A DNA stretch of 64,000 nucleotides, from assembly GCF_018446385.1 (NCBI RefSeq), contig NC_056004.1, positions 52,332,523-52,396,522 of the forward strand, given 5' to 3'. Under the pieces are notes generated by a model that saw only the letters and a list, made by a program, of their open reading frames with translations, made no database searches and was not told the origin of the DNA. Of this stretch, positions 22,429 to 33,540 are shown piece after piece; the first letter of the stretch is position 1, and every line of letters begins with the position of its first letter. Position numbers and translations under genes: made by a program. Source of the stretch: Zingiber officinale. Taxonomy: Eukaryota > Streptophyta > Magnoliopsida > Zingiberales > Zingiberaceae.

Positions 22429-23889
22429 ATGTGGAATCCAAATCCTAAGTAACTTGTACACCTTTTCCTTTACTTTCTCTCTAAACTTTGCTTCTATAAT
22501 CTGAATATTGCTAATCTTATTGTGTTTTTTGGCGCATTTCATTCATGCATCATATGCATGACATTGCATTCTTTGCATTGTGTTATCTGTGGCCTTGTGC
22601 ATTTTGTTTCCCTCCTCATGTTTTAGGAAGAAACAAAAGGTCGGTGAATCGGGTGAGGGTTCGTCTCGGCTATAGTCCCACCCTCAACCTCCCACTGATC
22701 AGCATTTTCTGAATGCTCCCTTGTAGCAAGCTTTTAACCGAAACACCTTCAATCCGATCCCTCCTCGGTCCTTCGAATGTAAATTTTATCATGATTCTTG
22801 CTTTGAAGTGTTTTCCTTAATCGAATATTACCAACTTTCTTCCATTGTCTACTGTGAAAGAAATGTCAATCCCGGGCTTGTATCCGAGTTCTATAATAAC
22901 TTGTATACATCGGATGGAGTTCTTTATCGTACTTGTGTCGCCAAGCACAGCTTGGATTTTTCTTATCAGATTTTTCAACAGGTTTTGGGGTGTCGACCGT
23001 CGACGAATGAGTTCATGTTTTACCCTACCCTACCTGATCTCTTGCCTCTGCCATTCGAGCATATCACCATTGATTCCATGGATCAGAGTCTTTTTGGCCG
23101 TCCCTGTCTAGATGGTCTAAATGTGCATATCACCACTTTCTCCTCCCTTGAATTATTTGCCAGGGACAACACCTTATTCAAAATAGTTATTAACTATCTT
23201 TTACCTATCGTCTCCCATGCCTTAGCCCTCCTCAGACCCTCTCACATGTTTTTATTGTACGCCATGCGACACCGCCTTAATGTCAACATTGCTTTGAACA
23301 TCTTTCACTACATCATTTCACTCAGCCTGTGTAGCAGATAGTTCATATGCCTTTTGGAAACATCATTACTGACTGGTTAGAGTCCGTGCATATAGATGTA
23401 TCCAGAGGGAAGCTAGAGCATATGACAGTTTCGTATTCCCGAATCTCTACATGGTCCTTCACTATGACTGGCATTGAGGCTGGGTAGGATGACATACGAT
23501 GGATTGACCGGTGTGCCCTTGGTGAGGGACTATAAGATCGACCTCGGGGAGCAGGACAGGCGGCAGCTGCGGAGGCTGCTGATCCTGAGGCAGATGTTGA
23601 GGCACCTGCTTCTCCAGGTCCTGTTGTGGTTGCTCAGATTCAGACACTTGAGGAGACCATGGACACTCGCTTTTAGGAGCTATCCATGGCTATTGCTGAG
23701 ATGCATGCCGAGGTTGCCACTTTGCGGATGAGTGTTGAGTCTCTGACCGAGCTAGTGCGATCTTGGATATCAGGTCACTCTCCTTCGCCTCCCACTCCAG
23801 CAAGTGATGTGCCACCTGTTTTTGATGCTTCCAAAAGTCCTGTTGATCCTCCTGAGGGTGATAGGATTGAGTTTACTGTTTCGTTATGA
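22429..23889 (+). pseudogene. Extra 3' ORF of the SIRE-like element (spliced, broken)
   Basis: An ATG at 22429 (MWNPNP) reaches a splice donor at 22448/22449; a T-rich stretch ends in TTTTAG at 22626; exon 2 (22627 on) reads KKQKVGESGEGSS in the same frame as the main block. That block (22808-23341) contains NPGLVSEFYNNLYTSDG and VLGCRPSTNEF, typical of the plant transposon protein found as an additional ORF in SIRE and some other elements. In-frame TAGs at 22673, 22724 and 23339. A shift then leads to MPFGNIITDWLESVHIDVS (23347 on) and a C-terminal coiled-coil-like stretch AEMHAEVATLRMSVESLTEL (about 23696-23755). It is sometimes called env-like, but I see no signal or membrane segment supporting an envelope role. 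Confidence 0.65.
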
Positions 23890-24404
23890 CTTATAGTTTC
23901 CCTTCCTGTATGGATTGTTTTTTTTTTTTTTTGACTTTTAGTCTATGGTGTGCCTCTTAGACACTATTTCGTGTGTTGTATCTATGATATGGCTTCTTAT
24001 TGGACATATGCTTTGTGGCACTAGTGTTTTTAGTTCTATTATCATAGTGTTTGGTTTGCATAATATGTGGGGGGCATACCCTATGGTCCTTTGGTTTAGG
24101 GGGAGTACCCCTCAAGTATACTGTGTTTGCTTAATGCACCCATTGAGGGGAAGTGTTTCTAGTTTCTTTTTGATATTTGGGAAAGGGGGAGATATAAGTT
24201 GAAGTTTATGCTTAATTAAAATGAAACTCATGCTTAGTTATATATTTGTTGTTATTACTGCTTATGCTTAATTTAGATGAATTTCATGCGTAGTTCATGA
24301 CAATATGTGGTTTACTATTACTATTTACCATTTCATTATTATTATGGTGTGTTGGAAATTAACCTAAACTTAAATAGATTGTCAAATATCAAAAAGGGGG
24401 AGAT
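23890..24404 (+). other. 3' untranslated region and purine tract of the copia element
   Basis: T- and G-rich, with three GGGGGAG- or GGGGAGA-type tracts (about 24100, 24184 and 24393). The last, AAAAAGGGGGAGAT, abuts the 3' LTR and is the polypurine tract. Confidence 0.65.
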
Positions 24405-24781
24405 TATTGGTGCAATCATACCTTTAAAGTTTCAATGTATTGACAATATTTAAGTTTAGGTTAATACGTTAGATCTAACATGTATTGTGAGTTTGCAGAA
24501 GAAATACTTGCAAGTCGGAAGACCGGATGTAAGGAAAGAGAAGTCCAAGAAGGTTGAGGACTAGATTCTTGGCAAAAGAAGTCCTTACAGGTCAGAAAAC
24601 CAGATGTAAGGAAAGAGAAGTCCAAGAAGGTTGAGTACCGGATTCTTGGCAAGAGAAGCCCTTGCAGGTCAGAAGGCTGGATGCAAGGCAAGAAAGTCCA
24701 GGGGAATAGATGTTCATCTGGCACGAGGTATTTATTAAAAGAAATATGTATTAATCCACTTGCTATTAATCGAGAAACCAG

Positions 24782-25130
24782 CAATCGATTGGTAAATCGA
24801 TTGAGACACACGGCTGTGAAACAGAGTGTTCCTGGATCGATCAACCGATCAATTGGAGAAGCTTCTGCGGGAAGCACAGAACACTCCTGGATCGATCAGT
24901 TGATCGATTGGAGTAAACCAATCGATCAACCGATTGATTGGTGAAGCTTTTGCGCAAAGCACAGAACACTCCTGGATCGATTAACCGATTGATTGGAGGT
25001 ATCCAATCGATCGACCGATTGATTCACAGAAGTTCTACATTTCTACACTGGAGCATAGTGCGGCTGAATCGATTCGTTGATTGATTGATAAATTCAATCG
25101 ATTGAGAATAATGTCCCAATCGATTGAGGT
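24782..25130 (+). repeat. ATCGATC-N4-GATCGAT dyad array in copia 3' LTR
   Basis: Same kind of units as 6165-6645, but with about one fewer repeat block. Spacers are again 4 nt. Confidence 0.8.
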
Positions 25131-25315
25131 TCGAACCAAATGATTTACACCATTGATCTTGACGTGATGGTGCTCAACGGATACTTTTGAATTGATTGAA
25201 AGACAAACCCAATCGATTCACAATGACGATCATGTGAGAAATGACTACATTTGAAGACATTTAAAAAGATGGAAAAGATGAAATGAAAGCTCTCACTGAA
25301 AAATACACTATTCTA

Positions 25316-25392
25316 TTGCTCTCAAGCGCTCAAGATCTCTCAAGTGCTCAAGATCTCTCACGTGCTCAAGATCTCTCAAGTGCTCAAGTTCA
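25316..25392 (+). repeat. 18-bp tandem repeat, four copies
   Basis: CTCAAGTGCTCAAGATCT units (with CGC and CAC variants) repeat four times here, against two in the 5' LTR at about 16215-16250. Confidence 0.75.
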
Positions 25393-25629
25393 AGCTCTCT
25401 TCTCCATATTTTCAAGTTGTACTCTGCAAAGCAGAAGGTATTCTAAGTTTGTAATCATCCTCTTCTTCTTCCTTGTAGTGGTTGTGATCTTTTTCTTTTG
25501 GAAAGAGAGAGAGTTGTAAATCTTGTACGGTTTCTCCACCTTCGGTGTAATTCCAAGAAGGAGAAGTTCTATAGTGGAAGAGTGACGGTAGTGTGGATCC
25601 TTGGACTAGTCACCTCCTTGAGGAGGTGG

Positions 25630-27083
25630 TGTAAAATATCAGAAAAAGTGCAGATAATAATAAGGGATTTTTTATAGAATTTTTATAAATTTTTTTGGAA
25701 TTTTTTGGAGACCGTATGGACGAGTTTACGGGGATAAAAACTAAGCTTCGGGAAAGCTTGTTTAGGCTACCCCACTTAAGCGAGGAAATGTTTATTTTCC
25801 TAATTCCTTTCCTTTTCTTTTTATTTTATTATTCTCCTCCGCCGAACTCACGTCGTGCCCTAACCTCCTCGTGCCGACGGTTTCTTGCCTCCCAGAGCGT
25901 ACAAAACCCAAGTAGCCATCCCATTACTCTCTTCTGATCGCGCTCAACCCCTTCCTCCTCAGCCCTAGCGCCGACCCTTCTTCTCCTCTTCCTCTCTTCT
26001 CTGCCCTAGCGCCGACAGACGGTCGCCCCCTCTGCTGTGACTTGGCAGCACAACCGCCACCCCGAGCCCTAGCTTGATTCATCGTCGCCCCTTCTTCCCT
26101 ATCAGAGTGTAGCCTCGGTATGGGTTGGACTTCAGCCAAGAGGAAGGATTCAAGCCCTAGCCTTGGTTAGTCGTCGCATCCTGTCCACTTGGTCACTCAT
26201 CAGGAGCAGTGATGGCAGAGTGCACGGTTGTCACAACCCTACCCACTCGGTCTCACCATCATGTGTAAGACGGCTGACTGGCAGTAGGGGTGACCAGGAC
26301 ATGTCATTGGCATCATACGCATTGATGCATTTATTGCTTGTATTTGCTGCACTTATATGTTGCATATTGGATGGATGGATTTGTTTTAAATGCATACATG
26401 ATTTCTATACCTCTCGGGTTATTATCCATACACCAGTTCCTGGTTAGTACAGTTGTTCTCCTATTTATTTCAGTTTGCATTTATCTTTCTTATATCAGGA
26501 GACTGTACGCATGATTAGTGCTATTTGTTATTTTCTTTATTATACATATCAGTATTTACCCGCTGAGGAGTTGACTCACCCCGTGGATATTTACTATTTT
26601 CAGGTTGAGGCTGTCTGGGGGAGTTCCAGTCGCTAGTCCCCTACAGATCGTGAGGATGTGTGTTTTATCTTTTGGCTTTCTTATTACCATCTAGACTTGT
26701 TCTGGTTTTTGACACTTGGATATTGTATGGTTTTATTGTCGATGAGTTTTATTTGATATGTTTTGCTACATGCCTGCCTGGACGACAGAAGAGGTGAGTT
26801 GATTTTATCATTGTGATTTGTGTTTTATGGGTGTAGTGGAGTAGGATATAAGTTTTGAGCTTTATGGGTGTAGTTGAGTAGGATTTTTGACTTGGTTTTC
26901 CTTATCATTACATTAGTTTAGTTTTGCTATTAGACTTCGTGGTTGTTTGCTTATATTTTATTGTTATTGTTCCGGCCGTGTTGGCCGAGGTATCTGGATT
27001 GATGTAGTAAGTTTCTGATTGTCACCCATACAAGGGGGATTTTGTCGAAATTTCTTCTGACAGGGACTACCTAGGGCGTGACC
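25630..27083 (+). mobile_element. LTR of a second gypsy-type family, internally shorter copy
   Basis: Starts TGTAAAATATCAG and ends near GGGCGTGAC at 27083. A reverse copy of the same family spans 54830-60610; shared landmarks are the GGGAAAGC..TTGTTTAGGCTACCCCA stretch (about 25750) and CACAACCCTACCCACTCGG (about 26231-26250). It lacks about 1.4 kb present in the reverse copy. Flanks (GGTGG left, CTAAC right) do not match, so an adjacent deletion is likely. No purine tract, primer site or coding region adjoins it. Confidence 0.7.
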
Positions 27084-27998
27084 CTAACTTTTTCATAAAA
27101 TATAGTATTGTTCATACATAACAACAGTTACTACTCTATTATTTCCATAAACTAATTGAGCTAATACTGTTTGTACATAACGACAGTAATAATAACAAAA
27201 TTTTAATAAGCTAGATAAGTTAACATCACTCCTATTAGGACAAACACTAGTGCAGTGGCCAACACTATCACTTTCATCCTGAACTTGGTTAGGGCAATCT
27301 AAGGTAGGCCAACTCTAGGATTATCTATTTGGTCCATTTTTAGATCCTCTTCTAGATCCTCCTCAAACTCTTCAGGATTCTCCTTAAACATTCAAGATCC
27401 GCTTGCTCTACATTGTGATGTAGCTCCATACACAACTCTAGATATGAGGTACGCCCTTCAGAGAGCCCCATATATGGTATGCTACCACCTTGGGATACCC
27501 CGGCAGTGATCAAATTAAAATCGAGATCTTATAATTTCTAGGATTGGAAACTCTTTCTTCTCAATTTTCCAAAATAATCGATCGAGCCATCCAATATGTC
27601 CTTGACTCCGTGAACTGGGTCATATTCTATCTCTTGAATTGCCACCCTTAGTTCATTCTATCACATATCGCGACAAGTCATTATGTATATCATTCGTGAC
27701 ATCTAGAATTTAAAATAATAATATCAGTACAAAATCAACAAACCAGTAACAAAATCGATTCAATTCAATTCACACATATGCATAAAACAAACACACAAAA
27801 TCCATAAGCAAATAAGAAAAATAAATTTTCATTATTTGAGGAGTTTAAGTTGACTGACACACGATCAATTGAGAAACTGGATCCTAAGCATTAACTTAGT
27901 TCCTTGTCCTCATTAGAACTGATCTAATTTAATAGGGATCACATAAATTTATATATTGTTATTATTTAACCAAGATCATTTAAATAAAATTTAGATTT
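27084..27998. other. Unassigned interval between LTR and CACTA element
   Basis: No recognisable gene. On the minus strand around 27210-27420 a readable stretch includes an acidic run and a hydrophobic segment (VIVLATALVFVLIGVMLTYL, about 27215-27275), which could be a decayed membrane-protein fragment, but stops interrupt it and I do not recognise the family. AT-rich from 27700. Confidence 0.35.
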
Positions 27999-28009
27999 CA
28001 CTAAAAAAC

Positions 28010-28311
28010 CTTTTGCGATAAATTTGGTGATGATTTTTTTTACAAAAAATTGTTACAAAAATATTTTGCGACAAAATCTGTGATAAATATTTTCATCACA
28101 CAAAACTCGTCCTTAAATATTTGCAACAAAAAATTGAAATTTGTCATAAATTTTACATTGAGAATAAAATTCGTCACTAAATGCATTGTAAATATCATAA
28201 AATTTAGAAAGTAGATCTACAATGATTTTTTTTTCGTTGCAGATCTTGCAATAAATTTTTGTATTTGTTGCTAATTATAGCAACGAAACTAAGAATTTGT
28301 TGTAAATTTTG
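28010..28311. repeat. CACTA left subterminal repeats
   Basis: Short words such as TTTGCGATAAATTT, TTTTGCGACAAAAT and AATTCGTCAC alternate in both orientations every 15-30 bp. Interrupted at 28311 by an LTR insertion; continues at 34971. Confidence 0.7.
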
Positions 28312-28480
28312 TGTAACGACCCAATTTTCCCTATTTCAAGTTCTAAAAGTCCATAAAAATATTTGGAGTTGCTTTTAAAAATATTCTAGAGATTTTCAGA
28401 AATTTTTAGAGTATTTTTACGTAATTTTTGGAGGTCGTTTAGTAGGGTTACAAAAAGAAAGAAGTTTTAAAAAAAATGTC

Positions 28481-28556
28481 GAAGGTGAGATTCGAACCCA
28501 CGATCTTGGGTTGGACTGACCCAAGCAAAACCGGCCCAACCAGCTGAGCTACATGG
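28481..28556 (-). other. tRNA-like module 1 in LTR (28312 copy)
   Basis: On the minus strand GTAGCTCAGCTGGTTGGG is a consensus A box and GTGGGTTCGAATCTCAC a consensus B box in a 5-bp T-arm; between them is a strong hairpin in the anticodon-arm position. It lies about 170 bp from the LTR start, antisense to the LTR. The best preserved copy, with both boxes, is in the nested LTR at 32091-32154. Confidence 0.65.
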
Positions 28557-28630
28557 TTTTGTTAACCTTATATGGTGAGAATTAAGTTTATAGCATAGTT
28601 AATGATTAGTGAATTAATTGGAAAAAATGC

Positions 28631-28694
28631 GTGGCTGAAGGATTGAAGCCGAGACCTCTTGTTTCGGTTAAAAACCGGTTAACCAACTGTGCCG
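28631..28694 (-). other. tRNA-like module 2 in LTR (28312 copy)
   Basis: Minus strand: GGCACAGTTGGTTAACCGG (A-box-like), then AGGTCTCGGCTTCAATCC (B-box-like) at tRNA spacing, about 75 bp after module 1. More degenerate than module 1. Confidence 0.5.
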
Positions 28695-29038
28695 GTGAGT
28701 TTTGTTAATTAAGGAAAGAACGGATTATATTTAAGGTATAGTTTTGATTAAACCCGAATATAAGAAAGGGGATTAGGTTTTGGATTTTCAGAAAATCAAA
28801 AACTTCTCTCAAAATCCTTTCTCTTCCTCACGCTGCGCGGCGCCGACTCCTCTCGGGCGGAATTGAAGAACGAAGCTAGGGTTTCGTCTCGGTGGCCAGT
28901 CAAGGGTTTGATCCAAGAGGTTCTTCCCGTCTTCACGAACCCTCGTCGAAGGGAGCACGGAGGATGCCAGGAGCCGCTAGAATTTGAGTTACCCGAACCC
29001 TAGATCCCTCCTTCTCTGGTTGTAAGTCCAAGAATCGT

Positions 29039-29057
29039 CGGTGAGTTGCTACTCACC
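29039..29057 (+). promoter_or_regulatory. Hairpin containing a splice-donor-like sequence in LTR leader
   Basis: GGTGAGT-tgct-ACTCACC is a perfect 7-bp stem with a 4-nt loop, followed by TGCAGTAGGA. Equivalents occur at about 40378-40393 and, on the minus strand, at about 31571-31586 and 57413-57430. GGTGAGT is itself a 5' splice-site consensus. Confidence 0.45.
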
Positions 29058-31930
29058 TGCAGTAGGATAGCTCCGGATTTCGTTTTCTTCTTGTTTTTTT
29101 CAAATTTTGCTGTGACGATTCTTGGTTTTTGCTTGTTGCTGTGAACCCTAAAGAAAGAAGAGAAGGATTAGTTGTAACGACCACCCTTCTTACTACTACT
29201 ACTACTCTCTAAGAGTGACCGTTACTTATCTACTACTCTACTTAACCGGTTTATTAAAAATCTCTAGGAAAACCCTACCGAAAAATTTCGGCAGAATCTC
29301 CCCTGTACCGGTGACCATTTCCCATAATACAAGCATAATATACTCAGCCACAGGCGGCTGGAACATATATCTTCACAACCACGCAGTATAATATCACAAA
29401 TAAAAGAAAGAAACTACCCTATCAATAGCAAACATCAATATCACTCCATCAATAGAACCCAACTACAAACGCGGAATAAACTTAAATACAATATTGACTC
29501 ATAATAGCATTAAAAGAAAACTAAAGAACTCTAAACAGAAATGTCTTAATAATTCCTTAGCAAACTCTTGATCTCCCTATAGTCCAGCCATCACACACCT
29601 TCATCACCACTACCTTGTCGCCTTCCTTACTAAATCTTTTCCTTTCCTTTATCTGCAGTAGGAGGAAGTGCAATCTATAAGCATAAAGCTTAGTGAGCGC
29701 TATCTACTCATAAAAACTCGATATGCATGTATATAAATAAAAACATGCTAAAATTGAATGCTAACATATAAAACTACTCATGCTCATATATAGCAAAGGA
29801 ATCATGCTAACTGAAATACTAAACATGTATAGCTAATCATGCTCATAAGAATGAAACTATAAAAGAAGTATACTAAACATGTAAAGCTACTAAACATGTA
29901 AAACTTCTAAACATGTAAAACTACTGAACATGTAAAACTACTAAACATGTAAAACTACTAAACATGTAAAGCTAAACATGCTCATAAGAATAAAACTATA
30001 ACAGCATGCTGAAAGCAAATAAAACTAAACACGCTGAATAATATAATAGCAAGAAACAAACAGAACTACTACTGCATGCTTCAAATAACAAGAAACTAAA
30101 CTTTCTAATTCTAAACATATTTGAAGCTTGTTTCATTTGTTTCAAAACTTATACTTTAATACTTCAAAATAATAATAAACTTCTTTAGGGCCCGGCATTG
30201 TACCACTTTGCGCGCATTCTTAATAAGAATCGAGGTAGCTAATCCCAAAACTACTAAGATACTTCTAGGCCTTGTGCCTAGGGGCAACTTGGAGCCCATC
30301 CCTTGGACCTTGTGTCCGGTACATGCCCTTTAAAAGTAAAATACTTATAATCTTAATTACTTCTTCTTTAAATGCCTTGGCATTTTAATAGACACCTTGT
30401 GTGCAAAAATCCCTAAAGTCTGGACTTTGGAATTTACTTAAGGCCTTGGCCTTTCTCTTTCTTTTCTTTTTTTTTTCTTTTACTTGTTAATACTTCTAAA
30501 AGTATTTAATAGGATTCTTATTTTTCCACTAGAATACATGGCTGTTCATGCTTATTAAAATAGCAAATGAAAATAACTTTGAGCTTACTAATCATGCTAT
30601 AAAATAGAGCAAAAGAAAGCAACTTTGAACTTACTAATCATGCTATAAAATAGAGCAAAAGAAAGCAACTTGGACTTTCTAAACATGCTGTAAAATAAAG
30701 CAAAAGAAAGCTAACTTAGACTTACTAAACATGCTGTAAGATAGAGCAAAAGAATGTAACTTTGAGCTTCCTATACATGCTGTAAAACAAAGGAAAAGAA
30801 AGCACATCTAATCTTACTAATCATGTCACAAAATACACTTTATATATAGTTGTTCGTGACCTGTTTTGGCCAGGAAAACTGCTGGTTCTGCACTTGCTAA
30901 TAGGAAAGGCAACTAAATTCAATCCAGCAATACCAATAGCAAGTGAAACCTATAATTTCTCTAGCGATTAAAAGAAAGACTTCTATTAAACTCTTAACAA
31001 CCTTACTATCCTTCCAAATTCCTGAAACCCAGCAGGAATCGTGATTCCCTTCCAGCAACAGCAACAGAAAACAAGCTAAAAATGACTACAATTCTTATAC
31101 TTTTATAGAGCAACATGATCCTAATTTTTTCTACAACAGATCTTAAGAGGAAAAGCCCAAGAACGCATGCTATGCTTAAACTCCCGGACTAACCCAATTT
31201 TGTACTCTATAATCTGAAACACCTTCTTAGCTTAACCCTTATTGTAAAGCGACCTAAAATTTCCAATTATACTTAATCAGATTGGTAAGGAACAATTCAA
31301 GGTTTAATTGCTTCATGAAAACCACAGTAGACAGCCAAAAAGGATACCAATGTGCTGCTAATAGGATAAATTGCTACTAGAAACCTAAATTTTGTAACTG
31401 TTCATCATGCCTAACCTAAACTAATCCTTCTCTTCTTCCTTTTGGTTTCACGGCAGCAAACCCAAAATAGCAGGAACCAAAAGAAAACTAGCCGAACAAC
31501 AGGAAGGCGCAGAAATACCAAATCAGAGCTCATTCGCAAATCAAAACTCGCGGAACAACTCCTACTGCAGGTGAGAAGCAACTCACATCGTGTTTTTGAA
31601 CTCACGGCCGGAAAAGGGAGATCTAGGGTTTCGGATAGATGAGAATCCCAGCGGCTTCTTTGCGTTTCCGAGCTCCTCTCGTCAAGGTGGTCACGTACGG
31701 GTGAAGACCGGCCGGAAAACGATGCTCGTCGGCCGCCGGAGACGTGCCCTAAGTCGTCTTCGTTTTCCTTCGCTCGGGCAGAATCGGCGCCGACGCCGTT
31801 CGTGAGGGAGAGGAGGAATTATGAGAGAAATTTTTTAGGTTTTAGGAAAAGGTTTAAAACTTATACTCAAGGTTATTTTCGTTTCCAACTATAGCTTAAG
31901 TGGAAATTTTCTCCTTCTTTAATAACAAAT

Positions 31931-32004
31931 GCCCGCTAGCACAGTTGGTTGGCCGACCTTTTACCGAATCAACGAGTCTCGGCTTCAAACCCTCAGCCGC
32001 GCAC
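31931..32004 (+). other. tRNA-like module 2 (nested LTR copy)
   Basis: GCTAGCACAGTTGGTTGG (consensus A box) followed by GAGTCTCGGCTTCAAACCC (B-box-like). On + because this LTR is reversed, so it is again antisense to the LTR. Confidence 0.55.
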
Positions 32005-32090
32005 TTTTAATTCCAATTTATCTTAAACGTTCCAACTACTGCATATATACATTTCGCTCCGTATATGATTAACAAAAACCGTGTAGCTCA

Positions 32091-32154
32091 GCTGGTTGGG
32101 TCGGATTTGCTTGGGTCAGTCCGACCCGAGATCGTGGGTTCGAATCTCACCTTC
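32091..32154 (+). other. tRNA-like module 1 (nested LTR copy), best conserved
   Basis: GTGTAGCTCAGCTGGTTGGG (A box), hairpin GGGTC..GACCC, then GTGGGTTCGAATCTCAC (B box with T-arm stem). Acceptor-stem ends pair poorly and loop length is unusual, so it is probably not a functional tRNA; the internal Pol III promoter boxes look intact. A T-run follows at 32158. Confidence 0.65.
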
Positions 32155-33049
32155 AACATTTTTTTTTTTTAAACTTCTTTCTTTTTGTAACCCTACTAAA
32201 CGACCTCCAAAAATTACGTAAAAATACTCTAAAAATTTCTAAAAATTTCTAGAATATTTTAAAAGTATTTCCAAATATTTTTATGAACTTTTAGAACTTG
32301 AAATAGGGAAAATTGGGTCGTTACATTAGTTCAGTTTAAGCATGAAGAACAGTAGCAAGATTTAAGGTTCTAAATTCCAGCAAGTTTAAAATTTGATTTC
32401 GAAGCATGTTTTGGAGGAAGTTTATAATTAGGTTGCTGCCATGAAACCCAATGAAGAATTGTTAGATTGATCCTTACCTTGGATGAACTATAGTTCAGTT
32501 CAAGCACGTGGAATTGTTAGATTCGGAAGTTAACAGATTGTTTAGCTTTGATTAGTCATGTGTAGCACGTTGGGCTTCTTTTGCTTCCTTGCCGTGGCAC
32601 CACAGATAGTTGCAACAAGTTTTGATTCCCGTTGCTTTGTGAAAGTATGAGTTTTCAACAAGTTTACATAGATTCTAAGCTTTAGCATGTTTAGTTTTGG
32701 TTGGCTATGGATTGGTTCTATTTTCTTATGTAAGAATAGCAAGATATTGATTTGGCTTGAGGTGTACATGTTTGCTTGTGAAGGCTTTGAATTCATTAGT
32801 AGCACAGATTTAGGTTTCCCTTATTACCTCAATGGGCACAGGAAATATGCTACGGGAATAAGTAAAGAGTGGATATCTTATATTTGTAAAAGTTGTAAAT
32901 CCTGGCAGAACATAGTATACAGATTTTTAGTACAGGATTAAGCTTGATTTCATTGCAGGTAAAAGTGCAGAATAGGTTGAAAACATTATCAGATTTTATT
33001 GAGATTACAAGTGCAGAATTTTTATAAGTAAAGTATACAGATTTGAGGT

Positions 33050-33540
33050 TTAGCTATGCTACTTTCATTTAAGTATACAGATTTGGGTTTCTTTATTCTA
33101 GCATGAGGTTTAGCTATGCTTCCTTGCTACCATTCAGATAAGCATACAGATTTTGAATTATATAGCATTGCAATTTTGATGGTTTAACATTGGAAGATCC
33201 AATTAGATCTCTAGTAGCTTAATTGGACGTACAGATTTTAACTAAGCCTATAGTGCAGATTTCAATTAAGATTATGCAGATTTTTAATTAAGCCTATAGT
33301 GCAGAATTTATTAAGTTTATAAGAGCAGAATTTTATTAAGATTATAAGTGCAGAAGTTAGTTAGTGTAGTGAGCAGATTTGATTAAGCTTGTATGCAGAT
33401 TTTTATTAAGCTAGTATGTAGATTTCTGTTAAGCTATTATACAGATTTTTATTAAGCTAGTATGCAGAGTTCTGTTAAGCATTAGTGCGAATTTTTGATA
33501 AGTATTATATGTGCAGATTTCTTTTATGCACGATTATGTG
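33050..33540 (+). repeat. Degenerate tandem repeats in LTR (GCAGATTTTTATTAAGC)
   Basis: Roughly 25-35 bp units combining TGCAGATTT, TTAAGCTAGTAT and variants, with at least ten copies. Similar TGCACTTAATGAAAAAC units lie in the reverse LTR at about 56600-56720. Confidence 0.6.

Larger units (their letters stand above)
5798..25629 (+). mobile_element. SIRE/Maximus-like Ty1-copia retrotransposon, split by a gypsy insertion
   Basis: Order: 5' LTR (5798-6774 continued at 16161-16613), primer site, gag, protease, integrase, RT, RNase H, a 3 kb region with a dyad array and an extra spliced ORF, polypurine tract, 3' LTR (24405-25629, truncated). The order PR-INT-RT-RH is that of copia; the long pol-to-LTR interval with an added ORF points to the SIRE/Maximus group. 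All frames carry stops and shifts, so it is inactive. The right end was lost where another LTR begins at 25630, so its TSD cannot be checked. Confidence 0.85.
24405..25629 (+). mobile_element. Copia 3' LTR, right end truncated
   Basis: Begins TATTGGTGCAATC (TA in place of TG) and follows the 5' LTR: 77-bp repeats, dyad array (24782-25130), the intact gypsy target site near 25257-25275, then 18-bp repeats (about 25316-25390). It breaks off at GAGGAGGTGG, about 115 bp before the expected end, where another LTR begins. Confidence 0.85.
29173..32325 (-). mobile_element. Nested solo LTR, reverse (TSD TTAGT)
   Basis: Inserted in the LTR at 28312-34852 with TSD TTAGT (29168-29172, 32326-32330). Minus-strand termini are TGTAACGACCC at 32325 and GGTGGTCGTTACA at 29173. 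No internal sequence remains, so it is a solo LTR (3153 bp), the product of LTR-LTR recombination. Same family as the copies at 28312 and 39620. Contains CTAAACATGTAAA repeats (29875-29965). Confidence 0.88.

Noticed and set aside
22808..23341. Retroviral-type envelope gene in the copia element
   Set aside because: Position matches the env slot, but no signal peptide, cleavage site or transmembrane anchor is visible. Called an extra ORF of unknown function.
28476..28560. Mitochondrial or chloroplast DNA insertion carrying tRNAs
   Set aside because: No organellar gene context; the modules are bounded by LTR sequence and repeated at the same offset in several LTRs.
32091..32154. A genuine tRNA gene
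   Set aside because: A and B boxes are good, but the acceptor stem does not pair and the anticodon loop lacks the usual U33. The module recurs at the same place in LTRs, so it is listed as tRNA-like only.
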